Shown: positions 34,150 through 40,858 of the stretch, piece after piece
Layout of the letters: the number at the start of each line of letters is the position of its first letter
Numbering within the stretch: position 1 is the first letter of the stretch
Assembly: GCA_025774845.1 (NCBI GenBank)
Contig: JALGZP010000030.1
Location: forward strand, 1-40,858
Reading direction: 5' to 3'
DNA: 40,858 bases
From: a bacterium
GTDB taxonomy: Bacteria > Arandabacterota > Arandabacteria > Arandabacterales > Arandabacteraceae
Notes under the pieces: generated by a model
Seen by the model: the letters and a program-made list of their open reading frames with translations, nothing else
Databases searched by the model: none
Told to the model about the DNA's origin: nothing
Translations under genes and position numbers: made by a program

Positions 34150-35127
34150 ATGGCCTTTGAGATTCCGAAGCAAACCAATGCCGGGAAGATCATTGAAGTC
34201 ACGATCGGTGCCACCGGAGAAGCCGGGGGCACTCGCGCCAACACTGTGACCATCGGCGGCAGTACCTCTCTCCCCTTTCACTTCTTCGAGGGCGACCACC
34301 CACACCGCCCGGTCGTGGCCATGGAGGTTTTTGACAAAGTTCCTCCGAAGTATCCCGATTCGCTGACTGACCGTTTCCGTGATGTGATTGAGACCCCCGG
34401 TGACATGGCAAAGAAGTGTGTCGAAGAGTTCGGAGCGGAACTCATTAGCGTTAGCCTTGAGGGGACACATCCTGAGAAGGGAGACAGAACAGCCGCCGAA
34501 GCTGCGGATACCGTGAGGGCCGTCCTTGAAAGTGTCAGTGTGCCGGTCATAATCACAGGCCACAGCCACTTCGAAAAGATCAATGAAGTGATGAAGAAGG
34601 TCTGTGAAGCGGCAGCGGGTGAGAACTGTCTTATAAACTATGTAGAGACCGACAACTATAAGACAATCGCAGCTGCGTGCATGGCTTACGGGCACACCGT
34701 TGTAGCCCAATCGCCGATCGACGTGAATCTCGCCAAGCAGCTAAACATACTTCTCTCAGATATGGAGTTCCCGCGCGAGAGAATCGTTATGGATCCGCTG
34801 ACGAGCACACTTGGATACGGCATTGAATACACCTACTCGATAATGGAGCGCATCAGAAACGATGGGCTGGCCGGAGACGAGATGCTCGCGCTTCCAATGC
34901 TCGTCAATCCGGGATCTGAGAGCATGCGGGTGAAGGAAGCAAGAGCACCTGAGAAGGATTACCCGGAGTGGGGCGCACCTGATCTCCGTGGCGCTTACTG
35001 GGAAATCTCAACAGCTATGAGCCTCCTCGCAGCCGGGGCAGACCTGCTCGTCATGCATCATCCGGAGGCCCTGCGTGTTGTTAGGAAGAGCATCATCGAG
35101 ATGTGTGAATCGAAGGAAAGAGTGTAA
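34150..35127 (+). CDS. acsD: Corrinoid iron-sulfur protein small subunit
   Basis: The 325-residue protein is a TIM-barrel subunit (AcsD/CdhD) of the corrinoid iron-sulfur protein, which carries the methyl group to acetyl-CoA synthase. Typical segments are VTIGGSTSLPFHFFEGDHPH, MDPLTSTLGYGIEYTYSIME and NPGSESMRVKEA. It holds part of the cobamide together with AcsC. The start ATG 34150 was chosen because AGAGGA lies a few bases before it and homologues begin MAFEIPKQ-like; a longer in-frame start at 34063 would overlap the ATPase gene by 73 bases. Its stop is 2 bases before acsC. Confidence 0.95.
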   Translation: MAFEIPKQTNAGKIIEVTIGATGEAGGTRANTVTIGGSTSLPFHFFEGDHPHRPVVAMEVFDKVPPKYPDSLTDRFRDVIETPGDMAKKCVEEFGAELISVSLEGTHPEKGDRTAAEAADTVRAVLESVSVPVIITGHSHFEKINEVMKKVCEAAAGENCLINYVETDNYKTIAAACMAYGHTVVAQSPIDVNLAKQLNILLSDMEFPRERIVMDPLTSTLGYGIEYTYSIMERIRNDGLAGDEMLALPMLVNPGSESMRVKEARAPEKDYPEWGAPDLRGAYWEISTAMSLLAAGADLLVMHHPEALRVVRKSIIEMCESKERV

Positions 35128-35129
35128 CC

Positions 35130-36467
35130 GTGGCATTATCCGGACTCGATATATTCAAGCTGCTCCCCAAGACCAACTGTGGAGATTGCGGTGTTCCAAC
35201 GTGCATGGCGTTCGCCATGAAACTTGCCCAGAAACAGGCCGAGCTCAGCCAGTGCCCGCATGCGTCCGAGGAAGCAACGGCCACCCTGGGGGCCGCGAGT
35301 GAACCGCCGATCCGCCTCGTCAAGCTAGGCGGCACGGATCCACTTGAGATCGGTAATGAAACCGTGATGTTCCGTCACGAGAAAACCTTCTTTAATCAGC
35401 CTGGGATAGGTGTTGAACTACGGACTTCCCGGGATGCGGACCATATTCTCACTGTAATCAAGGAGATCGAGGCCTACAGCGTCGAGCGGGTCGGCGAGGA
35501 ACTTAAGGCGGACTTCTTCCTCATTACTCATGATTCCGACAAGGCCGAGGATTTCACCAACACGATTGAACTTGCGAAGACAAATTCCTCGAAGAAGTTG
35601 ATACTCGATTGCAGCGATCCGGCAGCTCTCAGGGCCGGTCTTGAACTGATTAAGGATGTACGGCCTGCCATTTTGCTGCAGAACGAGGTGGTGGATGATG
35701 ACATCGATCTCGCCAAAGCCTTCTCGGCGAGTTTAATCCTCACAGGAGACTCCCTCGATGCCCTGGCCGGACAGGCAGAAAAGGCCAGAGAAGCCGGAGC
35801 CAATGATCTCATCTTAAGAATCGATACCGGTAATCTGGGGAGCGAGCTCCAGGATAACACGATTATGCGGAGGAGCGCGGTTCACAACAACTACAAGCCC
35901 TTCGGGTTTCCGCTGTTCACCTATGTAAACGCCGAGGATGGGTTCGACGCGGTAGCGCGGGCATCACTCCTTCTCTGCAAATATGATTCGATCATTGTCC
36001 TGCCCAGCTTTGACAAGGCCATGCTCTACACCCTGTTCACACTTCGCCAGAACATCTACACCGATCCGCAGAAGCCTATACAGGTTGATGCAAGGATCTA
36101 TCCGATCGGGGAACCCACTCCCGAGTCGCCCGTTTTCGTGACGACCAATTTCTCGCTTACCTACTTCATTGTATCCGGGGAAATCGAGAACTCTGGTATT
36201 TCCGCTCACCTTGTTGTCGCCGAAGCTGAGGGTCAGTCGGTTCTCACTGCCTGGGCGGCCGGCAAGTTTGTCGGTGAGACCGTCGCGAAGTTCTTCAAAG
36301 ATGCAAAGGTCGAGGATGAAATCAAGACCCGGAAGGTGATTATCCCCGGGTTCGTCGCTCAGATTCAAGGTGACCTTGAAGACGGGCTTCCCGGCTGGGA
36401 GGTTATCGTTGGGCCCCAGGAGGCCTCTGATATACCGAGTTTCGTGAAGAACGTGGAACTCACATAG
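35130..36467 (+). CDS. acsC: Corrinoid iron-sulfur protein large subunit
   Basis: The 445-residue AcsC/CdhE has an N-terminal [4Fe-4S] domain with Cys17, 20, 25 and 42 (CX2CX4CX16C), a central TIM barrel and a C-terminal cobamide-binding domain. The Fe-S cluster passes single electrons to restore cobalt(I) after accidental oxidation. The start is GTG 35130, 2 bases after acsD stops; the GGAAAG in the end of acsD can serve as the ribosome-binding site. The length is normal. The next gene encodes the matching reductive activator, so the methyl-carrying part of the pathway is grouped at the end of the cluster. Confidence 0.95.
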   Translation: MALSGLDIFKLLPKTNCGDCGVPTCMAFAMKLAQKQAELSQCPHASEEATATLGAASEPPIRLVKLGGTDPLEIGNETVMFRHEKTFFNQPGIGVELRTSRDADHILTVIKEIEAYSVERVGEELKADFFLITHDSDKAEDFTNTIELAKTNSSKKLILDCSDPAALRAGLELIKDVRPAILLQNEVVDDDIDLAKAFSASLILTGDSLDALAGQAEKAREAGANDLILRIDTGNLGSELQDNTIMRRSAVHNNYKPFGFPLFTYVNAEDGFDAVARASLLLCKYDSIIVLPSFDKAMLYTLFTLRQNIYTDPQKPIQVDARIYPIGEPTPESPVFVTTNFSLTYFIVSGEIENSGISAHLVVAEAEGQSVLTAWAAGKFVGETVAKFFKDAKVEDEIKTRKVIIPGFVAQIQGDLEDGLPGWEVIVGPQEASDIPSFVKNVELT

Positions 36468-36490
36468 GCAGGAGAGGTGACATAACTAAT

Positions 36491-38371
36491 CTGACACTCA
36501 GATTCTTCCCATTTGACACGAGCGTCACGGTGCCCGCCGGCACAACCATTCTTGATGCCGTACGCAAGGCCAACCTGCCCCTGAAGGCCGCATGCGGTGG
36601 CGAAGGCGCATGCGGAACCTGTGTTGTTAAGATCCTCGAAGGGACTTATGAGACCAGGCCGTCGGCAGCTCTTCCCGAGCACTTGATTAAGCAGGGATAT
36701 GCCCTCGCGTGCGTAACCGAGGTCAAGGATAACCTGTCGGTCGACCTGCCTCACTTCGAAGAATTCTATATAAGGACTGTGGCATCCTTCAGGCTTGAAG
36801 ATGTTAAGACCGAGAGCATCTCCGGCTCATGCCGGCTTAACCCCGTTGTGCGAGGAGTGGAACTCGAGGTCCCCCTACCCAGCCTGGAGGACAACTACAG
36901 TGATCTCAGGCGGGTCAAGCGGGAGCTCCGGAAACACGGTGAAGTGGACGAGGTGGAGTGCGAGTATTCAACGTTGAAGAAGCTCGCCGGGAGCATCCGT
37001 AAGAACAATGGCGCGATCTCCACTGTCATATTCGCACCCGGTCGCGAGTGGACGATCATCGACGTGACCCCCGGCGGAGAAAGCAAAGGTGTCTATGGTG
37101 TCGCCTGCGACATCGGCACAACAACCGTCGCACTCAACCTGGTCAATCTTGAAACCGGTGATATCCTTGAAACGGCGATCGGGCTTAACCGGCAGATCAA
37201 GTGCGGCGAAGACATCATCTCGAGAATCAACTATGCCGGCAAGCCGGGCCGGCTCGAAGAACTGCATGATCTGATTGTAGCGACCATCAATAACCTGATT
37301 GAAATGGCGACGCAGGATGCCGGGATCTCACCTGCCGATATCTTTTATGCATCAGTCTCAGGTAACACCACCATGATCCATCTTCTGCTCGGCCTCGATC
37401 CCCGTCACATCCGCGAGGAGCCTTATGTCCCGACGGTCAATCGCGTGCCGTTCGTTCCGGGGCGTGACATCGGTCTTAAAATCAATCACGAGGCGCGGGT
37501 GCATTGCGCCCCCGCGGTTGGTAGCTACGTCGGCGGCGACATAACCGCGGGCCTGCTCGCAACGCCAATCCTCCGGGATTCTGAGAAGGTCTCCATGTTC
37601 ATCGATGCCGGTACAAATGGTGAGTTGGTTATCGGTAACAAGGACTGGCAGATGACGTGCGCATGCTCAGCCGGCCCCGCGTTCGAGGGCGGGGGAGTAA
37701 GATGCGGCATGCCCGCCACCGAGGGCGCGATTGAAACCGTGAAGATCAGTGACGAGGGGAAAGTCGAGTACGAGGTGATCGACGGCAAGATGCCGAGAGG
37801 AATATGCGGTTCGGGACTTATCGATCTACTCGCCGAACTGCTCCGTCACGGGTATATCGACCGGCAGGGCAAGTTCAAGAAGGTGAACACCCCCGAGCGG
37901 TATGTACAGAACGAGCACGGCACCGGATTCCTCATCGAAGAGGGGAAGAACTGTTATTGGGGGAAGGCCCTCGTGATAACTGAGAAGGACATCGCCACCC
38001 TGATCCGTACGAAGGCCGCTGTATTCTCAGCCTGTTCGCTCCTGCTCAAGAATGTGGGCCTTGCCTTCGACGAAATCGATGCCCTCTATATCGCCGGCGG
38101 CTTCGGGCAGCATCTGAATATCGAGAATGCAATACGGATTGGCCTCTTGCCCGATCTCGAGCGAACCAGATTTCACTATCTTGGCAACAGCTCGCTTTTT
38201 GGGGCGTACCTTATTCTGCTCTCAGACAACAACAGGAAGATAGTTGGTGCGCTGTCAGAGAAGATCACGTATGTCGAACTCAACACCGATCCCGCCTACA
38301 TGAACGAATACACCGGCGCACTCTTCTTGCCCCACACCGACATGACCCTCTTTCCATCCGCGGACGCGTAA
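36491..38371 (+). CDS. acsV: Reductive activator of corrinoid iron-sulfur protein (RACo; ferredoxin-ASKHA fusion)
   Basis: This roughly 626-residue protein uses ATP to reduce inactive cobalt(II) in the corrinoid protein. An N-terminal plant-type [2Fe-2S] ferredoxin domain has Cys35, 41, 44 and 74 (CGGEGACGTC then ALACVTE). A linker domain is followed by the ASKHA ATPase part, with CDIGTTTVALNLV from about 206, SGNTTMIH, FIDAGTNGELVIG and YIAGGFGQHLNIENAIRIG. The start is unusual. The nearest normal codon, GTG 36530, would cut off the first ferredoxin strand. The in-frame sequence upstream encodes LTLRFFPFDTSVTV, which fits the family N-terminus, but offers only CTG 36491 or ATA 36482. CTG is reported here. 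A GGAGAGG ribosome-binding site is at 36471-36477. Confidence 0.9.
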   Translation: MTLRFFPFDTSVTVPAGTTILDAVRKANLPLKAACGGEGACGTCVVKILEGTYETRPSAALPEHLIKQGYALACVTEVKDNLSVDLPHFEEFYIRTVASFRLEDVKTESISGSCRLNPVVRGVELEVPLPSLEDNYSDLRRVKRELRKHGEVDEVECEYSTLKKLAGSIRKNNGAISTVIFAPGREWTIIDVTPGGESKGVYGVACDIGTTTVALNLVNLETGDILETAIGLNRQIKCGEDIISRINYAGKPGRLEELHDLIVATINNLIEMATQDAGISPADIFYASVSGNTTMIHLLLGLDPRHIREEPYVPTVNRVPFVPGRDIGLKINHEARVHCAPAVGSYVGGDITAGLLATPILRDSEKVSMFIDAGTNGELVIGNKDWQMTCACSAGPAFEGGGVRCGMPATEGAIETVKISDEGKVEYEVIDGKMPRGICGSGLIDLLAELLRHGYIDRQGKFKKVNTPERYVQNEHGTGFLIEEGKNCYWGKALVITEKDIATLIRTKAAVFSACSLLLKNVGLAFDEIDALYIAGGFGQHLNIENAIRIGLLPDLERTRFHYLGNSSLFGAYLILLSDNNRKIVGALSEKITYVELNTDPAYMNEYTGALFLPHTDMTLFPSADA

Positions 38372-38393
38372 CCAGGGCCACCTGACACGCAGG

Positions 38394-38477
38394 TGTCATT
38401 GCGAGGCTCCGGAGGAGCCGCCGCAATCCCCTATGGACCATTTTTGACGAGATCGCCACGCTTCGCTCGCGATGACC
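38394..38477. repeat. TCATTGCGAG-type dispersed element, copy 2
   Basis: GTCATTGCGAGGC at the left and CTCGCGATGAC at the right are near-complementary ends. Inside are a GGCTCCGGAGGAGCC hairpin and CGCCACGCTTCGCTCGC, as in the widespread TCATTGCGAG repeat family. A small stem (CACCTG/CAGGTG, 38379-38395) directly precedes it. It may act as the 3' end of the CODH/ACS transcript. Confidence 0.65.
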
Positions 38478-38570
38478 CAGTGCACAACCAGAAGTGCGTG
38501 CAGTGCTCCTACGTTTCGTGGTATCTTCTTAACAGTCAAAATTCTGTATACACCCTGAGGAGGCAACCAT

Positions 38571-40211
38571 ATGAGTAACGAGGCGGCGTTCTATAAGAAA
38601 GCAAATGAGTGGCTGTATCGTGTCCTTGAACTCAATCCGGTTGAGGCCACACATGCGGGTGATCACCGCTGGGATTCGCTCCTTGCCGATGTCTCCGCCG
38701 ATGCTCTTGAGAAACAGCACCGCGAGATGCTGGGTGCACTGGCGGAGTTCGAGGCAATGGACACCACCGGTTATGAGCCTGATGCATCGATAGATCACAC
38801 GCTTGTCGTCCAGATTATCAAGACCCTCATCCGGGATTACGCGAAGGTCCGGTCTCACCGGCGCAACCCCGGCCGGTATGTGGATGAGGTGATGAGCGGT
38901 GTGATGCTGCTTATCCTGAAAGAGTTTGCACCGCTTGCTGAACGTCTTAAATCTGTTCTCGGCCGGGTTCGCGAAACACCGAAAGTGTTAGAGAACGCCC
39001 GGGCCAACATAGTCCCTGAGGAGGTACCACGTGTATGGGCCGAGGTCGCGCTTGAACAGGCGAAGCAGGCACCCGGTTTTCTTGCCGGAATGCTGCCGTC
39101 GATGGCGACCGAGGCTGCACCCGAACTTGAAACCGATCTCAAAGTGGCAGGAGAGACGGCTGCCACGGCAGTCCAGGCTTACGTCGACTTCCTCGAAAAG
39201 GAGGTACTGCCGAAGGCCAGGGGTAACTTCGCAGCGGGACAAGAACTCTTTGACGAGATGCTTCGCGAGGATCACATGGTTGATTACGACGCCAAAGAAC
39301 TCCTGGAGACCGGATGGCGACTCTTCCGGGAAACCGAGGAAGAGATGAAGGCCGTTGCCGCTGAGATCAATCCGGATAAGTCTGTCCAGGAGTTGCTGGA
39401 GGAGGCCAAGACCGATCATCCCACGGCGGATGGCTTGCTCCCCGCTTACCGGGAATTCATGCAATCTGCCCGACAGTACGTGATCGACAAGGACATTGTA
39501 ACAATTCCCGACAGCGAAACACTGCGCATCGTTGAGACACCTGTCTATCTCAGACCAGTCCTCCCGTACGCGGCGTACCTGCCACCGGGTATTCTCGAGG
39601 AGAAGCAGGACGGCATCTTTCTTGTCACACCGGTAGATCCCCAGGCGCCCCCGGAGCAGCAGGAGGAGAAACTCAAGGGCCAGAACAATGCAAAACTTCC
39701 GGTTACAGCCCTCCATGAAGCATACCCGGGCCATCATCTCCAGCTGGTCTGGGCCAACAGGCAGAAGACGATTCCCAGACGCATGGGCTCCTACCTCTCA
39801 ACGCTTTTCATCGAGGGTTGGGCATTCTACTGTGAGGAACTCATGGAGCAGCTGGGCTACATTGCCAAGCCGGTCCAACGCCTCGGCCGACTCACCGATC
39901 AGCTGTGGCGTGCAGCCCGCATCATTCTCGACGTTTCACTCCACACAAAGGGTATGCCTGTTGAGGAGGCCGTCGATTTTCTGGTGGAGAAATGCCAGCT
40001 CGAGCCTAGCAATGCTCTCGCCGAGGTGCGCCGCTATACGAGCTCGCCGACTCAGCCCCAGTCGTACCTCATGGGGAAGCTCGCGATTCTTGAACTGGTC
40101 GAAGCCTATCGCAAGGCAAATCCGGATACTTCCCTGAAGGAGATGCACGATGCCATCATGGCCTGTGGCTCGCTGCCGCCAAAACTCATGCGCCGGAATC
40201 TCCTCGGGTAA
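38571..40211 (+). CDS. DUF885 family protein, putative metallopeptidase-like
   Basis: The 546-residue protein belongs to DUF885, a mostly helical family related to gluzincin-type peptidases. The putative zinc site is LHEAYPGHHLQ (an HEXXPGH variant of HEXXH), followed by FIEGWAFYCEEL, whose glutamates would give the third ligand. No signal peptide is present, so it should act in the cytoplasm. The peptide substrate is unknown. ATG 38571 has a strong GAGGAGG at 38557-38563. The stop codon TAA (40209-40211) is at the same time the left end of a palindromic element copy. The last residues (LMRRNLLG) therefore may have been set by that insertion. Confidence 0.88.
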   Translation: MSNEAAFYKKANEWLYRVLELNPVEATHAGDHRWDSLLADVSADALEKQHREMLGALAEFEAMDTTGYEPDASIDHTLVVQIIKTLIRDYAKVRSHRRNPGRYVDEVMSGVMLLILKEFAPLAERLKSVLGRVRETPKVLENARANIVPEEVPRVWAEVALEQAKQAPGFLAGMLPSMATEAAPELETDLKVAGETAATAVQAYVDFLEKEVLPKARGNFAAGQELFDEMLREDHMVDYDAKELLETGWRLFRETEEEMKAVAAEINPDKSVQELLEEAKTDHPTADGLLPAYREFMQSARQYVIDKDIVTIPDSETLRIVETPVYLRPVLPYAAYLPPGILEEKQDGIFLVTPVDPQAPPEQQEEKLKGQNNAKLPVTALHEAYPGHHLQLVWANRQKTIPRRMGSYLSTLFIEGWAFYCEELMEQLGYIAKPVQRLGRLTDQLWRAARIILDVSLHTKGMPVEEAVDFLVEKCQLEPSNALAEVRRYTSSPTQPQSYLMGKLAILELVEAYRKANPDTSLKEMHDAIMACGSLPPKLMRRNLLG

Positions 40212-40270
40212 TTAGGTGACAGTTTAGAAATTCGGAGTATTACCATAATTGGTAAACTGTCAGCGAATTC
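40209..40270. repeat. Dispersed palindromic element, copy C
   Basis: TAATTAGGTGACAGTTTA (40209-40226) and TAAACTGTCAGCGAATTC (40253-40270) form the arms, with two mismatches. The first three bases serve as the stop codon of the DUF885 gene. Confidence 0.8.
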
Positions 40271-40364
40271 TTCTTGAAGTCAGGGTGGTTGTCTGATATC
40301 AGTAGATGTGTGCCGCCTGGCACAGATACGAGCTGTGGATAAGGTTTCGAAAGGAGGAGTAGTC

Positions 40365-40673
40365 ATGGCTGCCAGAATTCTGCAGATCAACTTTAAGTAC
40401 AGCGTACCGACTGCTGACCTGGCGGGCGCGTTCGCACCCCTCGTCGACGATATCGCCGCCACTCCCGGGCTTCGATGGAAGGTGTGGATTATAAACGAGG
40501 AGAAAAGCGAAGCCGGAGGCATATATCTGTTTGACGATGACGCCTCCATGCAAACGTATCTCGGGGGCCCAATAGTGGCCGGGATCATGGCCCACCCGGC
40601 ACTCAGCGACATCTCCGCGAAGCAATTCGATGTCATAGGAGATCTCACGGCCAAAACACGGGGTCCGGTGTAA
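40365..40673 (+). CDS. YdhR-like (mono-oxygenase-type ferredoxin-fold) protein
   Basis: This 102-residue protein matches the YdhR family of small alpha/beta-barrel proteins: ILQINFKYSVPTADL, then PGLRWKVWIINEEKSEAGGI and YLFDDDASMQTYL. Family members are called putative mono-oxygenases by fold likeness; no cofactor-binding residues are evident and the true role is unknown. ATG 40365 follows a strong AAGGAGG at 40351-40357; the longer in-frame start at 40308 has none. The gene sits between palindromic element copies C and D, with only about 95 bases to one and 8 to the other, and could have been carried as a cassette. Confidence 0.8.
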   Translation: MAARILQINFKYSVPTADLAGAFAPLVDDIAATPGLRWKVWIINEEKSEAGGIYLFDDDASMQTYLGGPIVAGIMAHPALSDISAKQFDVIGDLTAKTRGPV

Positions 40674-40681
40674 GCGGAGTA

Positions 40682-40774
40682 TAATTCGGTGACAGTTTAG
40701 CAATTCCTTCCGGCAACGGGATCGCCTGAGCTGGGCGGGAGTACTAACGTAATCAGTAGACTGGCACCGAATTT
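40682..40774. repeat. Dispersed palindromic element, copy D
   Basis: TAATTCGGTGACAGTTTA (40682-40699) and TAGACTGGCACCGAATTT (40757-40774) are the arms; the centre is 57 bases, longer than in the other copies. It starts 8 bases after the YdhR-like gene. Confidence 0.75.
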
Positions 40775-40776
40775 CG

Positions 40777-40858
40777 TTAGTCGCTGATTTCTGACTCGTT
40801 GAGGGACCAGTCGTAGTCAAGATAGATGATCCTGGGGGTGTTCGCGGTAATATACTCC
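40777..40858 (-). CDS. Unidentified protein, C-terminal end (partial)
   Basis: On the minus strand an open frame enters from the window edge and ends at TAA (40777-40779). It encodes a 26-residue tail including TPRIIYLDYDW and ending SEISD. The stop is 2 bases from palindromic element copy D, which matches the element's habit of lying right next to gene ends. No family can be assigned from so short a piece, and its coding status rests on composition only. Confidence 0.4.
   Translation of the reverse strand, partial: EYITANTPRIIYLDYDWSLNESEISD

Overview
This window looks like a chromosomal contig from an uncultivated anaerobic bacterium with a Wood-Ljungdahl (acetyl-CoA) carbon metabolism. 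Three kinds of gene point loosely to an FCB-type candidate phylum (the Krumholzibacteria/Eisenbacteria/Zixibacteria kind): secreted LVIVD-repeat proteins with FlgD/T9SS-like C-termini, a DUF5916 outer-membrane-type protein and a C-terminal parallel beta-helix fragment. This placement is an inference; there is no rRNA gene in the window to fix it.

Layout. 1-4.1 kb: end of a beta-helix surface protein, a small unknown protein, an iron-sulfur flavoprotein with a TIGR04076 protein, a GbsR/MarR regulator with its own promoter and a palindrome over the start site, a secreted MsrA-MsrB fusion and a SAM methyltransferase. 4.1-11.6 kb: a Ca2+-type P-type ATPase on the minus strand, an arylsulfotransferase-like lipoprotein, a broken DUF5916 gene and a PqqB/PhnP-like metallo-hydrolase. 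11.6-18.3 kb is an accessory stretch: a catalytically degenerate SDR protein, a 14-repeat LVIVD protein and a NylB-like serine hydrolase, with related repeat fragments between them. 18.3-25.5 kb, mostly minus strand: an RRM RNA-binding protein, a B12-binding radical SAM protein, a sigma/anti-sigma/YbjQ operon and a second 14-repeat LVIVD protein. 25.6-38.4 kb: a long plus-strand run holding the carbonyl branch of the acetyl-CoA pathway. Its order is lipoprotein, secreted helical-repeat protein, cooC, core methionine synthase (MesB-like), acsA/cooS, acsB, second cooC/acsF, acsD, acsC, and the corrinoid-protein reductive activator (RACo/AcsV). 38.5-40.9 kb: a DUF885 peptidase-like protein, a YdhR-like protein between two palindromic elements, and the end of an unidentified minus-strand gene.

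How the genes work together. The CooC proteins load nickel into AcsA and AcsB. AcsC/AcsD carry the methyl group, RACo reactivates the cobalt, and AcsA/AcsB make acetyl-CoA from CO2/CO, methyl and CoA. The MesB-like protein is well placed to take methyl groups from the same corrinoid protein to make methionine without a folate-binding domain. The usual methyltetrahydrofolate:corrinoid methyltransferase gene (acsE) is not in the window.

Noncoding structure includes a four-copy dispersed palindromic element with TAATTCGGTGACAGT-type arms, two copies of a TCATTGCGAG-type element, three fragments of a repeat on either side of the SDR and first LVIVD genes, several sigma70-like promoters and one clear bidirectional terminator. 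No rRNA, tRNA, CRISPR array or transposase gene was seen.
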